Shown here: piece after piece, positions 9,904 through 18,122 of the stretch
Position numbering within the stretch: the first letter of the stretch is position 1
How the letters are laid out: the number at the start of each line of letters is the position of its first letter
Source of the DNA: Corynebacterium sp.
GTDB lineage: Bacteria > Actinomycetota > Actinomycetes > Mycobacteriales > Mycobacteriaceae
DNA length: 64,000 nucleotides
Assembly: GCA_030531005.1 (NCBI GenBank)
Contig: JAUMTW010000003.1
Coordinates: 310,001 to 374,000, forward strand
Direction: 5' to 3'
Position numbers and translations under genes: made by a program
The notes under the pieces: generated by a model
What the model saw: only the letters and a program-made list of their open reading frames with translations
What the model was told of the DNA's origin: nothing
Databases searched by the model: none

Positions 9904-10268
9904 GTGAGCCACTGTAGTCCACTTTCCATAATTGATGGCGTACTTGCCGTAGATGCCGCATTGTGGCGCTCGGTAACTCCTAGAGGTACTGCCGATGTGA
10001 TTGGCATCATCAGCGTTCAAGCAGGAGGTGACACCGGGGTAGCAAAATGCGGACCCAGAATCGTTGTGTCCGGAAAAAATCCAAGGCAAAAGCGCATTGA
10101 ATCTTGGGTATTTGTCTATGCTGGGGGGATTGTGGGGGTGTAAATCCTGCCATAGACCGCAAAACGGCGTAAAGTGAAAATCAATCACGGAATAAGGCAG
10201 TGGCTGTGAATCACCTCTGGAGAGAGGGTAAATGTTGCTGCCGTCAGAAGTATTTGAGGAAGATCACC
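9904..10268. other. Divergent promoter region of the hydrolase and mqo
   Basis: This 365-base gap separates two divergent genes. It holds the TACAGT -10 candidate for the hydrolase at 9911-9916 (minus) and GAGGAAG just before mqo. Open frames extend into it on both strands but lack family features. No riboswitch or strong hairpin was seen. Confidence 0.5.
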
Positions 10269-11762
10269 ATGGCAAATGTGCAGAGTCCGACTACTACCGA
10301 TGATGTCGATGTCGCCTTAATCGGTGCTGGCATTATGAGTGCTACCCTGGGCGCATTCTTGCGATCCTTGGAACCGCAGTGGTCGCAAATCGTTATTGAA
10401 CGCTTAGATGCCCCCGCCTTAGAATCTTCCTCGCCGTGGAACAACGCTGGTACCGGGCACTCTGCGCTATGTGAACTGAACTACACCCCAGAAAGCGGCG
10501 GCAAGGTTGATATTAAAAAGGCCATCGGGGTTAATGAAAAATTCCAGGTCTCCCGCCAATTCTGGTCGTATCAAGTAGAAGAAGGCGTGCTACCTGACCC
10601 CAAGGAATGGATCAACCCGGTCCCACACGTCTCCTTTGGGCAAGGCGAAGAGCAAGTTGCTTTCTTGCGCCGCCGCTACGAGGCTTTGCATCGTCACCCG
10701 CTGTTTCCGAACATGGAATTTACCGATGATCGGGCCAAGTTTGATGAAATGCTTCCGCTGATGGGGGAAGGCCGCCCACACAGTGAAAAAGTGGCAATCT
10801 CTTGGACCGATGCCGGAACTGATATTAATTATGGTGCGCTCACTCGCCAGTTCTTAACCCATGCCCAAGAAAACGGCACCCAGTTGCGATATGGTACCGA
10901 AGTGGTCGACATTAACCGAGAAAACGGTAAGTGGAAGATCACCATGAAAAATAACCACACCAAAGACACAAGCGTGGTCCGTGCCAACTTCGTCTTTGTT
11001 GGCGCAGGCGGTATGGCCTTGCCACTGCTACAAAAGGCCCGTATCCGAGAGATCCGCGGTTGGGGTGGCTTCCCTGTGGCAGGCGAGTGGCTTCGCTGCA
11101 CCAACCCATCCATCATCGCCCAACACCACGCCAAGGTATATGGTAAGGCTTCAGTTGGTGCCCCTCCAATGTCAGTGCCACACCTGGATACCCGCGTGAT
11201 TGAAGGTGAACAAGGATTACTCTTTGGTCCCTTTGCAGGCTGGACTCCAAAGTTCTTAAAGACCGGCACCTGGTTCGATTTGCTGAAGTCTATTAAGGTC
11301 ACCAATCTGATGTCGTATATTGGTGTGGGCGTGCAAGAAATGGGCCTGACTAAGTACCTCATTACCGAAGTGCTCAAGGACCAAGCCCAGCGCATGGACG
11401 CGTTGCGTGATTTCATGCCCGAGGCACGCGATGAGGACTGGGAACTTATTGTTGCTGGCCAGCGGGTGCAGGCCATTCAGCCAGTTGTAGGCCCACGATT
11501 CTCGAAGCTCGCCTTCGGCACCAGCTTGATCAACTCTGCTGATGGCTCGATTGCCGGAATTCTTGGTGCCTCGCCTGGTGCTTCTATTGCTCCTGCTGCC
11601 ATGATTGAGCTGCTCGAGCGGTGCTTCGGCGATCACATGGTGGAGTGGGGACCAAAGCTTAAGGAGATGGTTCCAACCTATGGTGTGAAGTTGGCAACCG
11701 ATAAGCAATTGTTCGAAGAGACCTGGAACCGTACCCAAAACGTACTAAAATTAGAGCGCTAG
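10269..11762 (+). CDS. mqo: Malate:quinone oxidoreductase
   Basis: Mqo is a peripheral membrane flavoprotein that oxidises malate to oxaloacetate and passes electrons to menaquinone, linking the TCA cycle to respiration. The 497-residue length matches the family. The N-terminal FAD-binding loop DVALIGAGIMSATLGAFLRSL and the GHSALCELNYTP segment are characteristic. A start at ATG 10269 is supported by GAGGAAG about 6 nt upstream; the in-frame GTG at 10200 would add an atypical Cys-rich leader. It is monocistronic by spacing. The neighbours (hydrolase, mtr) match the order remembered from C. glutamicum. Confidence 0.96.
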   Translation: MANVQSPTTTDDVDVALIGAGIMSATLGAFLRSLEPQWSQIVIERLDAPALESSSPWNNAGTGHSALCELNYTPESGGKVDIKKAIGVNEKFQVSRQFWSYQVEEGVLPDPKEWINPVPHVSFGQGEEQVAFLRRRYEALHRHPLFPNMEFTDDRAKFDEMLPLMGEGRPHSEKVAISWTDAGTDINYGALTRQFLTHAQENGTQLRYGTEVVDINRENGKWKITMKNNHTKDTSVVRANFVFVGAGGMALPLLQKARIREIRGWGGFPVAGEWLRCTNPSIIAQHHAKVYGKASVGAPPMSVPHLDTRVIEGEQGLLFGPFAGWTPKFLKTGTWFDLLKSIKVTNLMSYIGVGVQEMGLTKYLITEVLKDQAQRMDALRDFMPEARDEDWELIVAGQRVQAIQPVVGPRFSKLAFGTSLINSADGSIAGILGASPGASIAPAAMIELLERCFGDHMVEWGPKLKEMVPTYGVKLATDKQLFEETWNRTQNVLKLER

Positions 11763-12140
11763 TTTTCTCATTCCAAGATTTCGTATGGCATCCCACGGCG
11801 GGGCACGGCAAAAATGCGGTGTCCTGCCGTATTGCGGTTTTTAGACAATTCGGCGAACAGTCGGTTTTGCAGTGCATCACTTGGCGGGATGAGTATGGTC
11901 TATTCGCGAGCGGCAGTCTAGACGCTACGGGATTCATGTGGCTCCACGAAGCGCTGAATCCCTGGAATGCAAGATCGGCCTATAATGAAGGCTGACCCAA
12001 AGCTGACATAAGGACACACCCAGGTGCATGGACCCTTCCTGCATATGTTGGAGCATCGAAGCCGCAGCCTGCATGCTGCGCGCGTGCTTGCGCTGTGTGT
12101 TTTGAACCTGGGATGAATAGAGAAGGAGCGTATCTCACCC
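11763..12140. other. Intergenic region with a promoter candidate for the chelatase genes
   Basis: The 378 bases hold no credible gene. A consensus TATAAT lies at 11981-11986, about 155 bases before the chelatase GTG, without a clear -35 partner. A GAAGGAG ribosome site (about 12122-12128) precedes the start by some 12 bases. No B12 box or adenosylcobalamin aptamer was recognised, although the downstream genes belong to cobalamin synthesis. Confidence 0.5.
11981..11986 (+). promoter_or_regulatory. Candidate -10 element of the chelatase-cobO-cobB unit
   Basis: A perfect TATAAT hexamer. The -35 region about 17 bases upstream does not resemble TTGACA, as is common in corynebacteria. The implied leader is about 150 nt long. 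Confidence 0.4.
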
Positions 12141-13259
12141 GTGGCAGCCACGAATACCCCACTATTTCCTTTCGCAGCCGTTGTTGGCCAAGAACAATTA
12201 CAACTTGCCCTCATTTTATGCGCGATTAACCCTCAAATCGGTGGGGTGATCATTCAAGGCGAAAAAGGTACTGCTAAGACCACCACTGTGCGTGCCTTTG
12301 CAGACCTGCTTGGCGATGCTGCCTTTGTGAATCTGCCGCTTGGTGCAACCGAGGACCGCGTGATTGGTTCCCTGGATGTGGAAACCGTGTTGACCACGGG
12401 TAGGGCAACCTTCCGGCCTGGTCTGCTGAGCCAAGCAGATGGAGGCGTACTCTACGTTGATGAGGTCAATCTTTTAAGCGATCACTTAGTTGATAGCCTG
12501 CTTGATGCTGCTGCAACCGGACAAGTCACCGTGGAACGTGATGGCATCTCTCATAGTGCACCTGCACGCTTCGTGCTGGTTGGCACCATGAATCCGGAAG
12601 AAGGGGAGTTACGCCCGCAGCTTCTTGACCGCTTTGGTCTCGCAGTAGAAGTAGCAGCCTCTAAGGACGTGGCCGTGCGCGCAGAGATCGTACAACGCCG
12701 TCTGGCATATGAAGCAAACCCAGCGGCATTCTTTGCGCAGTGGCAACAAGAGGATGCGAGTATAGCTGCCCAAATCATCGTGGCTCAGCAACTGCATGCA
12801 GAGGTACAGCTAGACGCGGTAATCCTGCAGCGCATCGCGAGTATTTGTGCAGCCTTTGATGTTGATGGTATGCGTGCAGACTTAGTGATTGCGCGCACTG
12901 CACGTGCCCATGCGGCCTGGCAACAACGACGCGAGGTCACTGATGAAGACATCGCTGTTGCCGCAGCCCTGGCACTCCCACACCGTAGGCGTAGGGACCC
13001 CTTTGATGAAACCGGCATTGACGATACCGACTTGCAACAAGCCTTGGACGAGGCCAAAGAGCAATTCCCAGATGAGGCTCCTCAAAATGAGCAGCAACCG
13101 CAGGATCCGGGCGGGGAAGAGCAGGATGGTGACGATCCGGTAGAGCAAAGCTCCGCACACGAGCAATCGCCAGCTGATGGACCGGAATCTAGCAACGCGC
13201 AAGCTAATCAGGACGGAAAGGCAGGTAGCGCCCAAGTAGGTGCCCAGTTTCGCCCCTAA
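12141..13259 (+). CDS. Chelatase AAA+ subunit (ChlI/BchI-like), first half of a split chlD-type gene
   Basis: The 372-residue product is an AAA+ ATPase of the Mg/Co chelatase class. Walker A is GEKGTAKTT (about residues 37-45) and Walker B is [12 protein letters not shown] (about 104-115); a helical lid follows. The last 70 residues are a Gln/Glu/Asp/Pro-rich linker ([14 protein letters not shown]), the kind that joins the ATPase part to the integrin (VWA) part in one-chain ChlD proteins. With CobN and a VWA subunit it should insert cobalt into hydrogenobyrinate diamide. GTG 12141 follows a GAAGGAG site. The frame ends in CCC TAA inside the next gene, overlapping it by 20 bases. The two products together (633 aa) match the length I recall for the single actinobacterial protein (about 630). 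Confidence 0.85.
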   Translation: MAATNTPLFPFAAVVGQEQLQLALILCAINPQIGGVIIQGEKGTAKTTTVRAFADLLGDAAFVNLPLGATEDRVIGSLDVETVLTTGRATFRPGLLSQADGGVLYVDEVNLLSDHLVDSLLDAAATGQVTVERDGISHSAPARFVLVGTMNPEEGELRPQLLDRFGLAVEVAASKDVAVRAEIVQRRLAYEANPAAFFAQWQQEDASIAAQIIVAQQLHAEVQLDAVILQRIASICAAFDVDGMRADLVIARTARAHAAWQQRREVTDEDIAVAAALALPHRRRRDPFDETGIDDTDLQQALDEAKEQFPDEAPQNEQQPQDPGGEEQDGDDPVEQSSAHEQSPADGPESSNAQANQDGKAGSAQVGAQFRP

Positions 13260-14025
13260 ATTATTAGCTCGCAAAGGTATCGGTATCGCTGGTGCTAGTG
13301 GTCGCCGCTCGAAGGCCCTCAGTAACCAGGGGGCGGTATTACGTCCTGATCCAGCCTCTTCTGGAGTACACCTTGTTGGCAGCATCCTGCGCGCAGTTGA
13401 ACGCGGCGCGCGGGTAGAAGATGGCATGCTCACCTGGCAGTCCGGAGATATCACCGGGGCCTTAAAGATCGGTACTCAATCCAACCTCATTGTTTTTGTC
13501 GTCGATGCTTCTGGCTCCATGGCTGGCAAAGATCGTTTGGCTGCGGTAACTGGAGCAGTGATCTCGATGCTGCGCGATGCGTATCAGCGCCGCGATAAGG
13601 TCGCAGTCATCGCCGTACGCGGCGCCCAAGCCCAATTAGTGCTCCCGCCTACGAATTCAGTTGATATTGCAGTACGCCGGCTTGAAAAAGCTGCAACAGG
13701 TGGTCGCACCCCGCTGGCTGAAGGTTTAGAGCTTGCACATGAGGTCATAGAGCGAGAATACCGTCGTGATCCCGCACGCCGCGCGCTACTGGTGGTCCTG
13801 TCCGATGGCCGTGCCACCACTGGTAAGGGCATGCCTGGGGTGCGCCGTGCTGCTCAAGGCATTGCACGCACCGGGCATTGTGGGACAATCGTCATCGATT
13901 GCGAGCAATCCCGCCGAGTTCGCTTGGGGTTAGCCCAAGAGTTAGCCGACAATCTACGTGCCCAGTGCGTGCGGCTCCATCAACTCCAAGCTGAAGAGGT
14001 AAGCACATTGATGGGTGCGCTGTAG
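13240..14025 (+). CDS. Chelatase VWA (ChlD/CobT-like) part, +1 frame relative to the ATPase part
   Basis: The 261-residue frame has a von Willebrand factor A domain with a complete metal-ion-dependent adhesion site: DASGS (about residues 89-93), a threonine in [10 protein letters not shown], and the aspartate of [12 protein letters not shown]. In chelatases this domain docks the AAA+ ring onto the large subunit (CobN or ChlH). It begins with a basic segment ([19 protein letters not shown]) that, in fused homologues, directly follows the acidic linker. It may start independently at GTG 13240 (no good ribosome site) or be read by +1 frameshifting at 13254-13257. It overlaps the ATPase gene by 20 bases and precedes cobO by 192 bases. 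Confidence 0.82.
   Translation: MPSFAPKLLARKGIGIAGASGRRSKALSNQGAVLRPDPASSGVHLVGSILRAVERGARVEDGMLTWQSGDITGALKIGTQSNLIVFVVDASGSMAGKDRLAAVTGAVISMLRDAYQRRDKVAVIAVRGAQAQLVLPPTNSVDIAVRRLEKAATGGRTPLAEGLELAHEVIEREYRRDPARRALLVVLSDGRATTGKGMPGVRRAAQGIARTGHCGTIVIDCEQSRRVRLGLAQELADNLRAQCVRLHQLQAEEVSTLMGAL
13248..13260 (+). promoter_or_regulatory. Candidate +1 programmed ribosomal frameshift site
   Basis: In the ATPase frame the codons are TTT CGC CCC TAA. Slippage of the CCC-decoding tRNA-Pro by one base to CCT at the slowly read stop TAA would continue at AAA in the VWA frame and yield one chain of about 625 residues. No strong stimulatory Shine-Dalgarno was seen directly upstream (AGTAGG is about 14 bases away). 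Confidence 0.5.
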
Positions 14026-14217
14026 GGCAGTGGCTGCATTCGCACCACCATGCGGTCAGGAATGCAGCCACTCGTGCGGCGCACATACATACTCAATTCC
14101 CGCTAGAATTTTTCAACAAAATCAAAAACCAAGTTGCACCGTGTACTCACTATCGATCCCAAATCGAACATTTACTGCGGTGCAGCGAGCAACCAGTCAC
14201 AAAGAAAGCCACACCTC

Positions 14218-14838
14218 ATGCCACAAGGAAAGCTAGACCCCGCATCCATCCCCGATGATGGGCTCACCACCCGCCAACGCCGCCTGCTTCCAATTACCGC
14301 AGTACATACCGGTCCTGGCAAGGGGAAATCAACCGCAGCTTTCGGCATGGCCCTGCGCGCCTGGAACCAGGGAATGAACCTCGGCATTTTCCAATTCGTA
14401 AAATCACCGAAGTGGAAAGTCGGCGAAGAAGCAGTATTTCGCCAATTAGGCCAACTCCACGAAGACACTGGCACCGGAGGTCCTGTCGAATGGCACAAGA
14501 TGGGTGAAGGCTGGTCCTGGGCAAAGAAGAAGGGCGATGAACAAGACCACGCCCGCGATGCCCGCGAAGGTTGGGAAGAACTCAAACGCCGTCTGCAAGC
14601 AGAAACCCACGACTTTTACGTCCTTGATGAATTCACCTACCCACTGACCTGGGGATGGATCGACCTTGATGACGTTGTTGAGACCCTAAAGAATCGCCCA
14701 GGCACCCAACACGTGGTAATGACCGGGCGTAATGCGCCCGAGGCACTCATTGAGGTTGCCGACCTCGTCACGGAAATGATCAAGATAAAGCATCCCATGG
14801 ATGTCGGCCGCAAGGGCCAACGAGGCATTGAATGGTAA
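14218..14838 (+). CDS. cobO: Cob(I)yrinic acid a,c-diamide adenosyltransferase, CobO type
   Basis: CobO transfers the 5'-deoxyadenosyl group of ATP to the Co(I) of corrinoids. The 206-residue protein shows the P-loop VHTGPGKGKSTAAFGMALRA (about residues 24-43), FVKSPKWKVGEE, and YVLDEFTYPLTWGW, all characteristic of the BtuR/CobO family. I start at ATG 14218, because an upstream in-frame ATG at 14134 would add 28 residues with no family counterpart. The ribosome site is poor (AAAGAAAG). The stop overlaps the cobB start by 7 bases, implying translational coupling. Confidence 0.93.
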   Translation: MPQGKLDPASIPDDGLTTRQRRLLPITAVHTGPGKGKSTAAFGMALRAWNQGMNLGIFQFVKSPKWKVGEEAVFRQLGQLHEDTGTGGPVEWHKMGEGWSWAKKKGDEQDHARDAREGWEELKRRLQAETHDFYVLDEFTYPLTWGWIDLDDVVETLKNRPGTQHVVMTGRNAPEALIEVADLVTEMIKIKHPMDVGRKGQRGIEW

Positions 14839-16286
14839 ACCCACACACCCCCGGTGTCGTCATCGCCGCCCTTGGTTCTGGCACCGGGAAGACCACCATC
14901 GCCACCGGACTTATGGCAGCCCTAGCCAAAGAAGTCCAAGTAGCTGCCTTTAAAGTAGGCCCAGACTATATTGACCCCAGCTACCATGGTCTAGCTACTG
15001 GTAGAAGAGGCCGCAATCTCGATAGCGTATTGTGCGGGCGGGACCTTATCGGTCCCCTTTATGCTCACGGCTCAAGCGACTGCGATATGAGCGTGGTCGA
15101 AGGTGTTATGGGCCTGTTCGATGGGCGCATTACCCACGATGATGCCAACCTCCCGGCCGGGGTGGAATTACCCCATGGCTCTACTGCTGAAATCGCCGCG
15201 ATCCTGGGCATGCCGGTCATTTTGGTTGTTGATGTGCGGGGAATGAGTCACACGGTTGGGCCCATGATTCATGGTCTGAGTACCACTCATCCCGATGTGC
15301 ACATCGGGGGAGTGATCTTCAATCAAGTAGGCAGCTCGCGACATGCCGCGGTATGCACCCAAGCCGTACAAGCCTATGGGATTCCAGTTCTTGGAAGTAT
15401 CCCTCGCATGGATGAAGTTGAAGTGCCTTCACGCCACCTCGGGCTAATTACAGCCGGCGAGCTCGGTAGTGCCCAGGAGGCTGTTGCCGTGATGGGGCAG
15501 TTAGTTGCAGCGCACATTGATCTCCAACAACTGCGTGAGATTGCAGGCTATCGTGGGGGCTTTGCCCCGTGGGACCCAGTAGCAGCTGTGCATGACGGTG
15601 CATCAAGTAGTGATACAGCAGCTAGTCATCCGCCAGGAAATGATACCGATACACCTGTAAGTATCGCCCTAGCAGCAGGCCCAGCTTTTAGCTTTACCTA
15701 TGTCGAGCACCTTGAGCTGCTTCGCGCTTGCGGGGCAGAGGTCATCAGTTTCGACCCCTTGCATGAACCTCTTCCGAAATGTGCCGGATTGATTATCCCC
15801 GGTGGGTTTCCTGAAGAACACGTCCACAACTTAAGTCAAGCGCCGGCCAAACAAGCTATTAGCCAAGCAATTACTGCAGGAATGCCCGTGCACGCCGAAT
15901 GCGCTGGGCTACTATGGCTCGTGGAATCACTGCGTGGTGCAACGATGCTTGGCGTTATCCCGGCACAAGCGGACATGCACCGCCTTACTCTGGGCTATAG
16001 GGAAGCTGTGGCCCTCGAGGACTCTGTGGTCTATCACATCGGTCAGCGCATCCACGGCCATGAATTTCACCACACCACACTGAGGCCACGAGCAGGTGCA
16101 CCTGCGCTAGAACACAATGCCTGGGGCTGGCGCGGCTGGGATCACAACCTGGTACGCGAAGGTTTTGTTACCCCGAATGTACACGCGAGTTATTTGCATG
16201 TTCATCCAGCAGCCTATCCTCAGGCATGTCAGCGCTTTGTTGCCGCGGCGCGAAACTTCGCGGCGCACAACGAGATTCACGGTTAA
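14832..16286 (+). CDS. cobB: Cobyrinate a,c-diamide synthase (hydrogenobyrinic acid a,c-diamide synthase)
   Basis: CobB/CbiA uses ATP and glutamine to amidate the a and c carboxylates of (hydrogeno)byrinic acid. The 484-residue protein has the N-terminal ATP loop ALGSGTGKTTIATGLMAAL, KVGPDYIDPSYH, and a C-terminal triad amidotransferase domain with HAECAGLLWL (nucleophile Cys near residue 357), a Gly-rich IPGGFPEEH segment and a late SYLHVHP (His). A low-complexity loop (about residues 257-275, Ser/Thr/Asp-rich) joins the two domains. ATG 14832 lies inside the cobO end. With a CobN-type chelatase next door, the substrate is probably the cobalt-free hydrogenobyrinate of the aerobic route, but the sequence alone does not separate CobB from CbiA. 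Confidence 0.92.
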   Translation: MVNPHTPGVVIAALGSGTGKTTIATGLMAALAKEVQVAAFKVGPDYIDPSYHGLATGRRGRNLDSVLCGRDLIGPLYAHGSSDCDMSVVEGVMGLFDGRITHDDANLPAGVELPHGSTAEIAAILGMPVILVVDVRGMSHTVGPMIHGLSTTHPDVHIGGVIFNQVGSSRHAAVCTQAVQAYGIPVLGSIPRMDEVEVPSRHLGLITAGELGSAQEAVAVMGQLVAAHIDLQQLREIAGYRGGFAPWDPVAAVHDGASSSDTAASHPPGNDTDTPVSIALAAGPAFSFTYVEHLELLRACGAEVISFDPLHEPLPKCAGLIIPGGFPEEHVHNLSQAPAKQAISQAITAGMPVHAECAGLLWLVESLRGATMLGVIPAQADMHRLTLGYREAVALEDSVVYHIGQRIHGHEFHHTTLRPRAGAPALEHNAWGWRGWDHNLVREGFVTPNVHASYLHVHPAAYPQACQRFVAAARNFAAHNEIHG

Positions 16287-16395
16287 GCAGCAAGGGGTGA
16301 GGGTTCGCGCTTCTTCGTGCTGGAGGTGTGGGCAGCAGTTTTTCTTCTTGGGCCCAGCACTTGTGGGGAATTACTCCCAAGCACACGCCAAGGTT

Positions 16396-16401
16396 TAGAC
16401 T
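16396..16401 (+). promoter_or_regulatory. Candidate -10 element of cobA (leaderless)
   Basis: TAGACT ends 7 nt before ATG 16409 and there is no ribosome-binding site between them. It suggests cobA has its own promoter although cobB ends only 122 bases upstream. Confidence 0.45.
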
Positions 16402-16408
16402 CGTTGCT

Positions 16409-17179
16409 ATGACTCATGCCGCCCAAGACGCCACTGCAGGATCGGTGACCCTCATTGGAGGAGGGCCCGGAGACTGGGACCTCCTTACTGTGCGCGGCCT
16501 GCGCCGTTTAGAGACAGCAGATGTGATTCTGGCTGATCACTTAGGCCCAGCAACCCAACTTGAAGAGTTCCTGGACATCAGTGGCAAGGAAGTCATCGAT
16601 GTCTCTAAGTTGCCTTATGGTCGCCAAGTTGCCCAAGAAAAGATCAACGAACTCTTGGTAACCCACGCCCAGAAGGGGAAGCGGGTTGCGCGCTTAAAAG
16701 GCGGGGATCCGTATATCTTTGGTCGCGGTTTTGAAGAACTGCAGGCTTGTGCTGCAGCCGGTATCGCCTGTGAGGTTGTACCGGGTGTTACCAGTGCAAT
16801 CTCTGTGCCTGGTTTGGCAGCAGTGCCGCTGACCCACCGCGGTATGGTGCATAGTTTTAGCGTGATCTCCGGCCATATAGCCCCATCGAATCCGCAGTCT
16901 TTAAATAACTGGGAGGCTTTGGCCCAAAGCGGTGGCACCCTAGTGGTCATTATGGGCGTGAAAAATGCCCCACATATCGCAGCAGCCTTGTTAGCAGGAG
17001 GACGCGATCCTCAGACACCAATAGCAGTCATCCAAGAAGGGGCTACCGAAAAGCAGCGTACCTATTTTGGGGAATTAGAGAACCTGGGGGAGCTGCTGCG
17101 TACCCATGAAATCAAGCCTCCCGCGGTCTATGTGATCGGTGAGGTAGCAGCACTCGCAGGTACGTTGGAGCGAGGTTAA
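16409..17179 (+). CDS. cobA: Uroporphyrinogen-III C-methyltransferase
   Basis: SUMT methylates uroporphyrinogen III at C2 and C7 with S-adenosylmethionine, giving precorrin-2, the branch point to cobalamin and siroheme. The 256-residue protein has the family landmarks LIGGGPGDWDLLTVRGLRRL, VIDVSKLPYGR, RLKGGDPYIFGRGFEE and VVPGVTSAI. There is no C-terminal uroporphyrinogen synthase or N-terminal CysG domain, so it is the stand-alone form. An in-frame ATG at 16328 gives an untypical leader; ATG 16409 fits both the family and the -10 hexamer 7 nt upstream. It is the last gene of the cobalamin block and convergent with yaaA. Confidence 0.93.
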   Translation: MTHAAQDATAGSVTLIGGGPGDWDLLTVRGLRRLETADVILADHLGPATQLEEFLDISGKEVIDVSKLPYGRQVAQEKINELLVTHAQKGKRVARLKGGDPYIFGRGFEELQACAAAGIACEVVPGVTSAISVPGLAAVPLTHRGMVHSFSVISGHIAPSNPQSLNNWEALAQSGGTLVVIMGVKNAPHIAAALLAGGRDPQTPIAVIQEGATEKQRTYFGELENLGELLRTHEIKPPAVYVIGEVAALAGTLERG

Positions 17180-17254
17180 AGCGAAGCAGGATTCAAGCAA
17201 CTCCGGGAATTTTCTCTGTGAGCAATCACAAGTACCCCACCTCAAATAAAGAGG

Positions 17255-17290
17255 CAGTGCGCAGTACCAGGAATAGCGAACTGCGCACTG
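17255..17290. terminator. Bidirectional terminator candidate between cobA and yaaA
   Basis: An 11-bp perfect inverted repeat, CAGTGCGCAGT with ACTGCGCACTG, has a 14-nt loop. It sits between convergent genes. On the minus strand it is followed by a U-rich CTCTTTATTT; the plus strand has no clear U-run. Confidence 0.6.
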
Positions 17291-17318
17291 TTGCGCTATA
17301 CCCTCAATAAACTTGCGA

Positions 17319-18089
17319 TTAGAGCTGCTCTGAGGAGATAACTAAGGTTAATTCGTAGGCTTTTTTGGCACCGTCGGTTGGTAATTCCACGGTATACCCC
17401 AGATCTTCTATTGCGCCTGCAAGCTCGCCCATATCTTTTGGATCGGCACCACTTTGCACCAAGGACCGGGTAATCCGACCTTTATATAGTTTGTTGTTGT
17501 GGCTAATCAGCTTGCGCGTGCCATCAGCCTGTAAGGATTCCACCCGCAAAGTAGGTGCAGTAGGCACTGGGCCTAATTGCTGATATCCCCCAGAGCGCAA
17601 ATCCAAAAGAAATTCGCCCTCCTCTTGCAATGCCACCAGCACGTTGGTGATGCTCTTACCCCAACGCTTCTTCAAAGTTGGGAGCTCTCCATCACTGGTT
17701 GGAATTTTATTACCGGCAGACAATCGATAGCGGGGGATCAAATCATTAGCGCCAACGACACCAAACAGTGCAGAGCCAATTGCTAGGTGGCTGCGCTCTG
17801 CCGCACTGAGACTTGCGGCATCCAAAGCTTCATAAAGCACACCGGTATAGCGCAGTATCGCCGGTAAGGTAGCTTGGCTGAATAACTCCGTATTGGCTTG
17901 GGCTTCCCCAGCGAGTTTTTCTGAGATGCCGAGTAAATTTAAGGCATCAGCAACAGGCACACGACTTAAGTCCGTTGCCAGGGTTTGGCGGGTCGCAGTG
18001 AGCGTTGGGAAGGATAACTGGGCGAAGTCCAGTGGGGGATTATCTCCGCCGGTGGCTTTGGTTTCCGAAGGTGGGAGAAGAATTAACAC
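17319..18089 (-). CDS. yaaA: YaaA family protein (peroxide stress / DNA-binding family, DUF328)
   Basis: The 256-residue protein matches the YaaA/DUF328 family: it begins [10 protein letters not shown] and contains [29 protein letters not shown] and an ATRSLVQ-like region near the C-terminus. In E. coli YaaA lowers free iron during peroxide stress and binds DNA; the role in corynebacteria is untested as far as I know. The start is GTG 18089. TACGAT (18097-18102, minus strand) lies exactly 7 nt upstream, suggesting leaderless transcription. It is divergent from proS with only 33 bases between start codons. Confidence 0.88.
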   Translation of the reverse strand: MLILLPPSETKATGGDNPPLDFAQLSFPTLTATRQTLATDLSRVPVADALNLLGISEKLAGEAQANTELFSQATLPAILRYTGVLYEALDAASLSAAERSHLAIGSALFGVVGANDLIPRYRLSAGNKIPTSDGELPTLKKRWGKSITNVLVALQEEGEFLLDLRSGGYQQLGPVPTAPTLRVESLQADGTRKLISHNNKLYKGRITRSLVQSGADPKDMGELAGAIEDLGYTVELPTDGAKKAYELTLVISSEQL

Positions 18090-18096
18090 GTTGCCT

Positions 18097-18114
18097 ATCG
18101 TAGTCGGGTATATT
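18097..18114. promoter_or_regulatory. Overlapping divergent promoters of yaaA and proS (both leaderless)
   Basis: TACGAT at 18097-18102 reads leftward, 7 nt before the yaaA GTG. TATATT at 18109-18114 reads rightward, 8 nt before the proS ATG. The two -10 hexamers are only 6 bp apart, so the -35 region of each promoter would lie on top of the other's start region. RNA polymerase should be unable to occupy both at once. Confidence 0.5.
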
Positions 18115-18122
18115 TCATAGTC

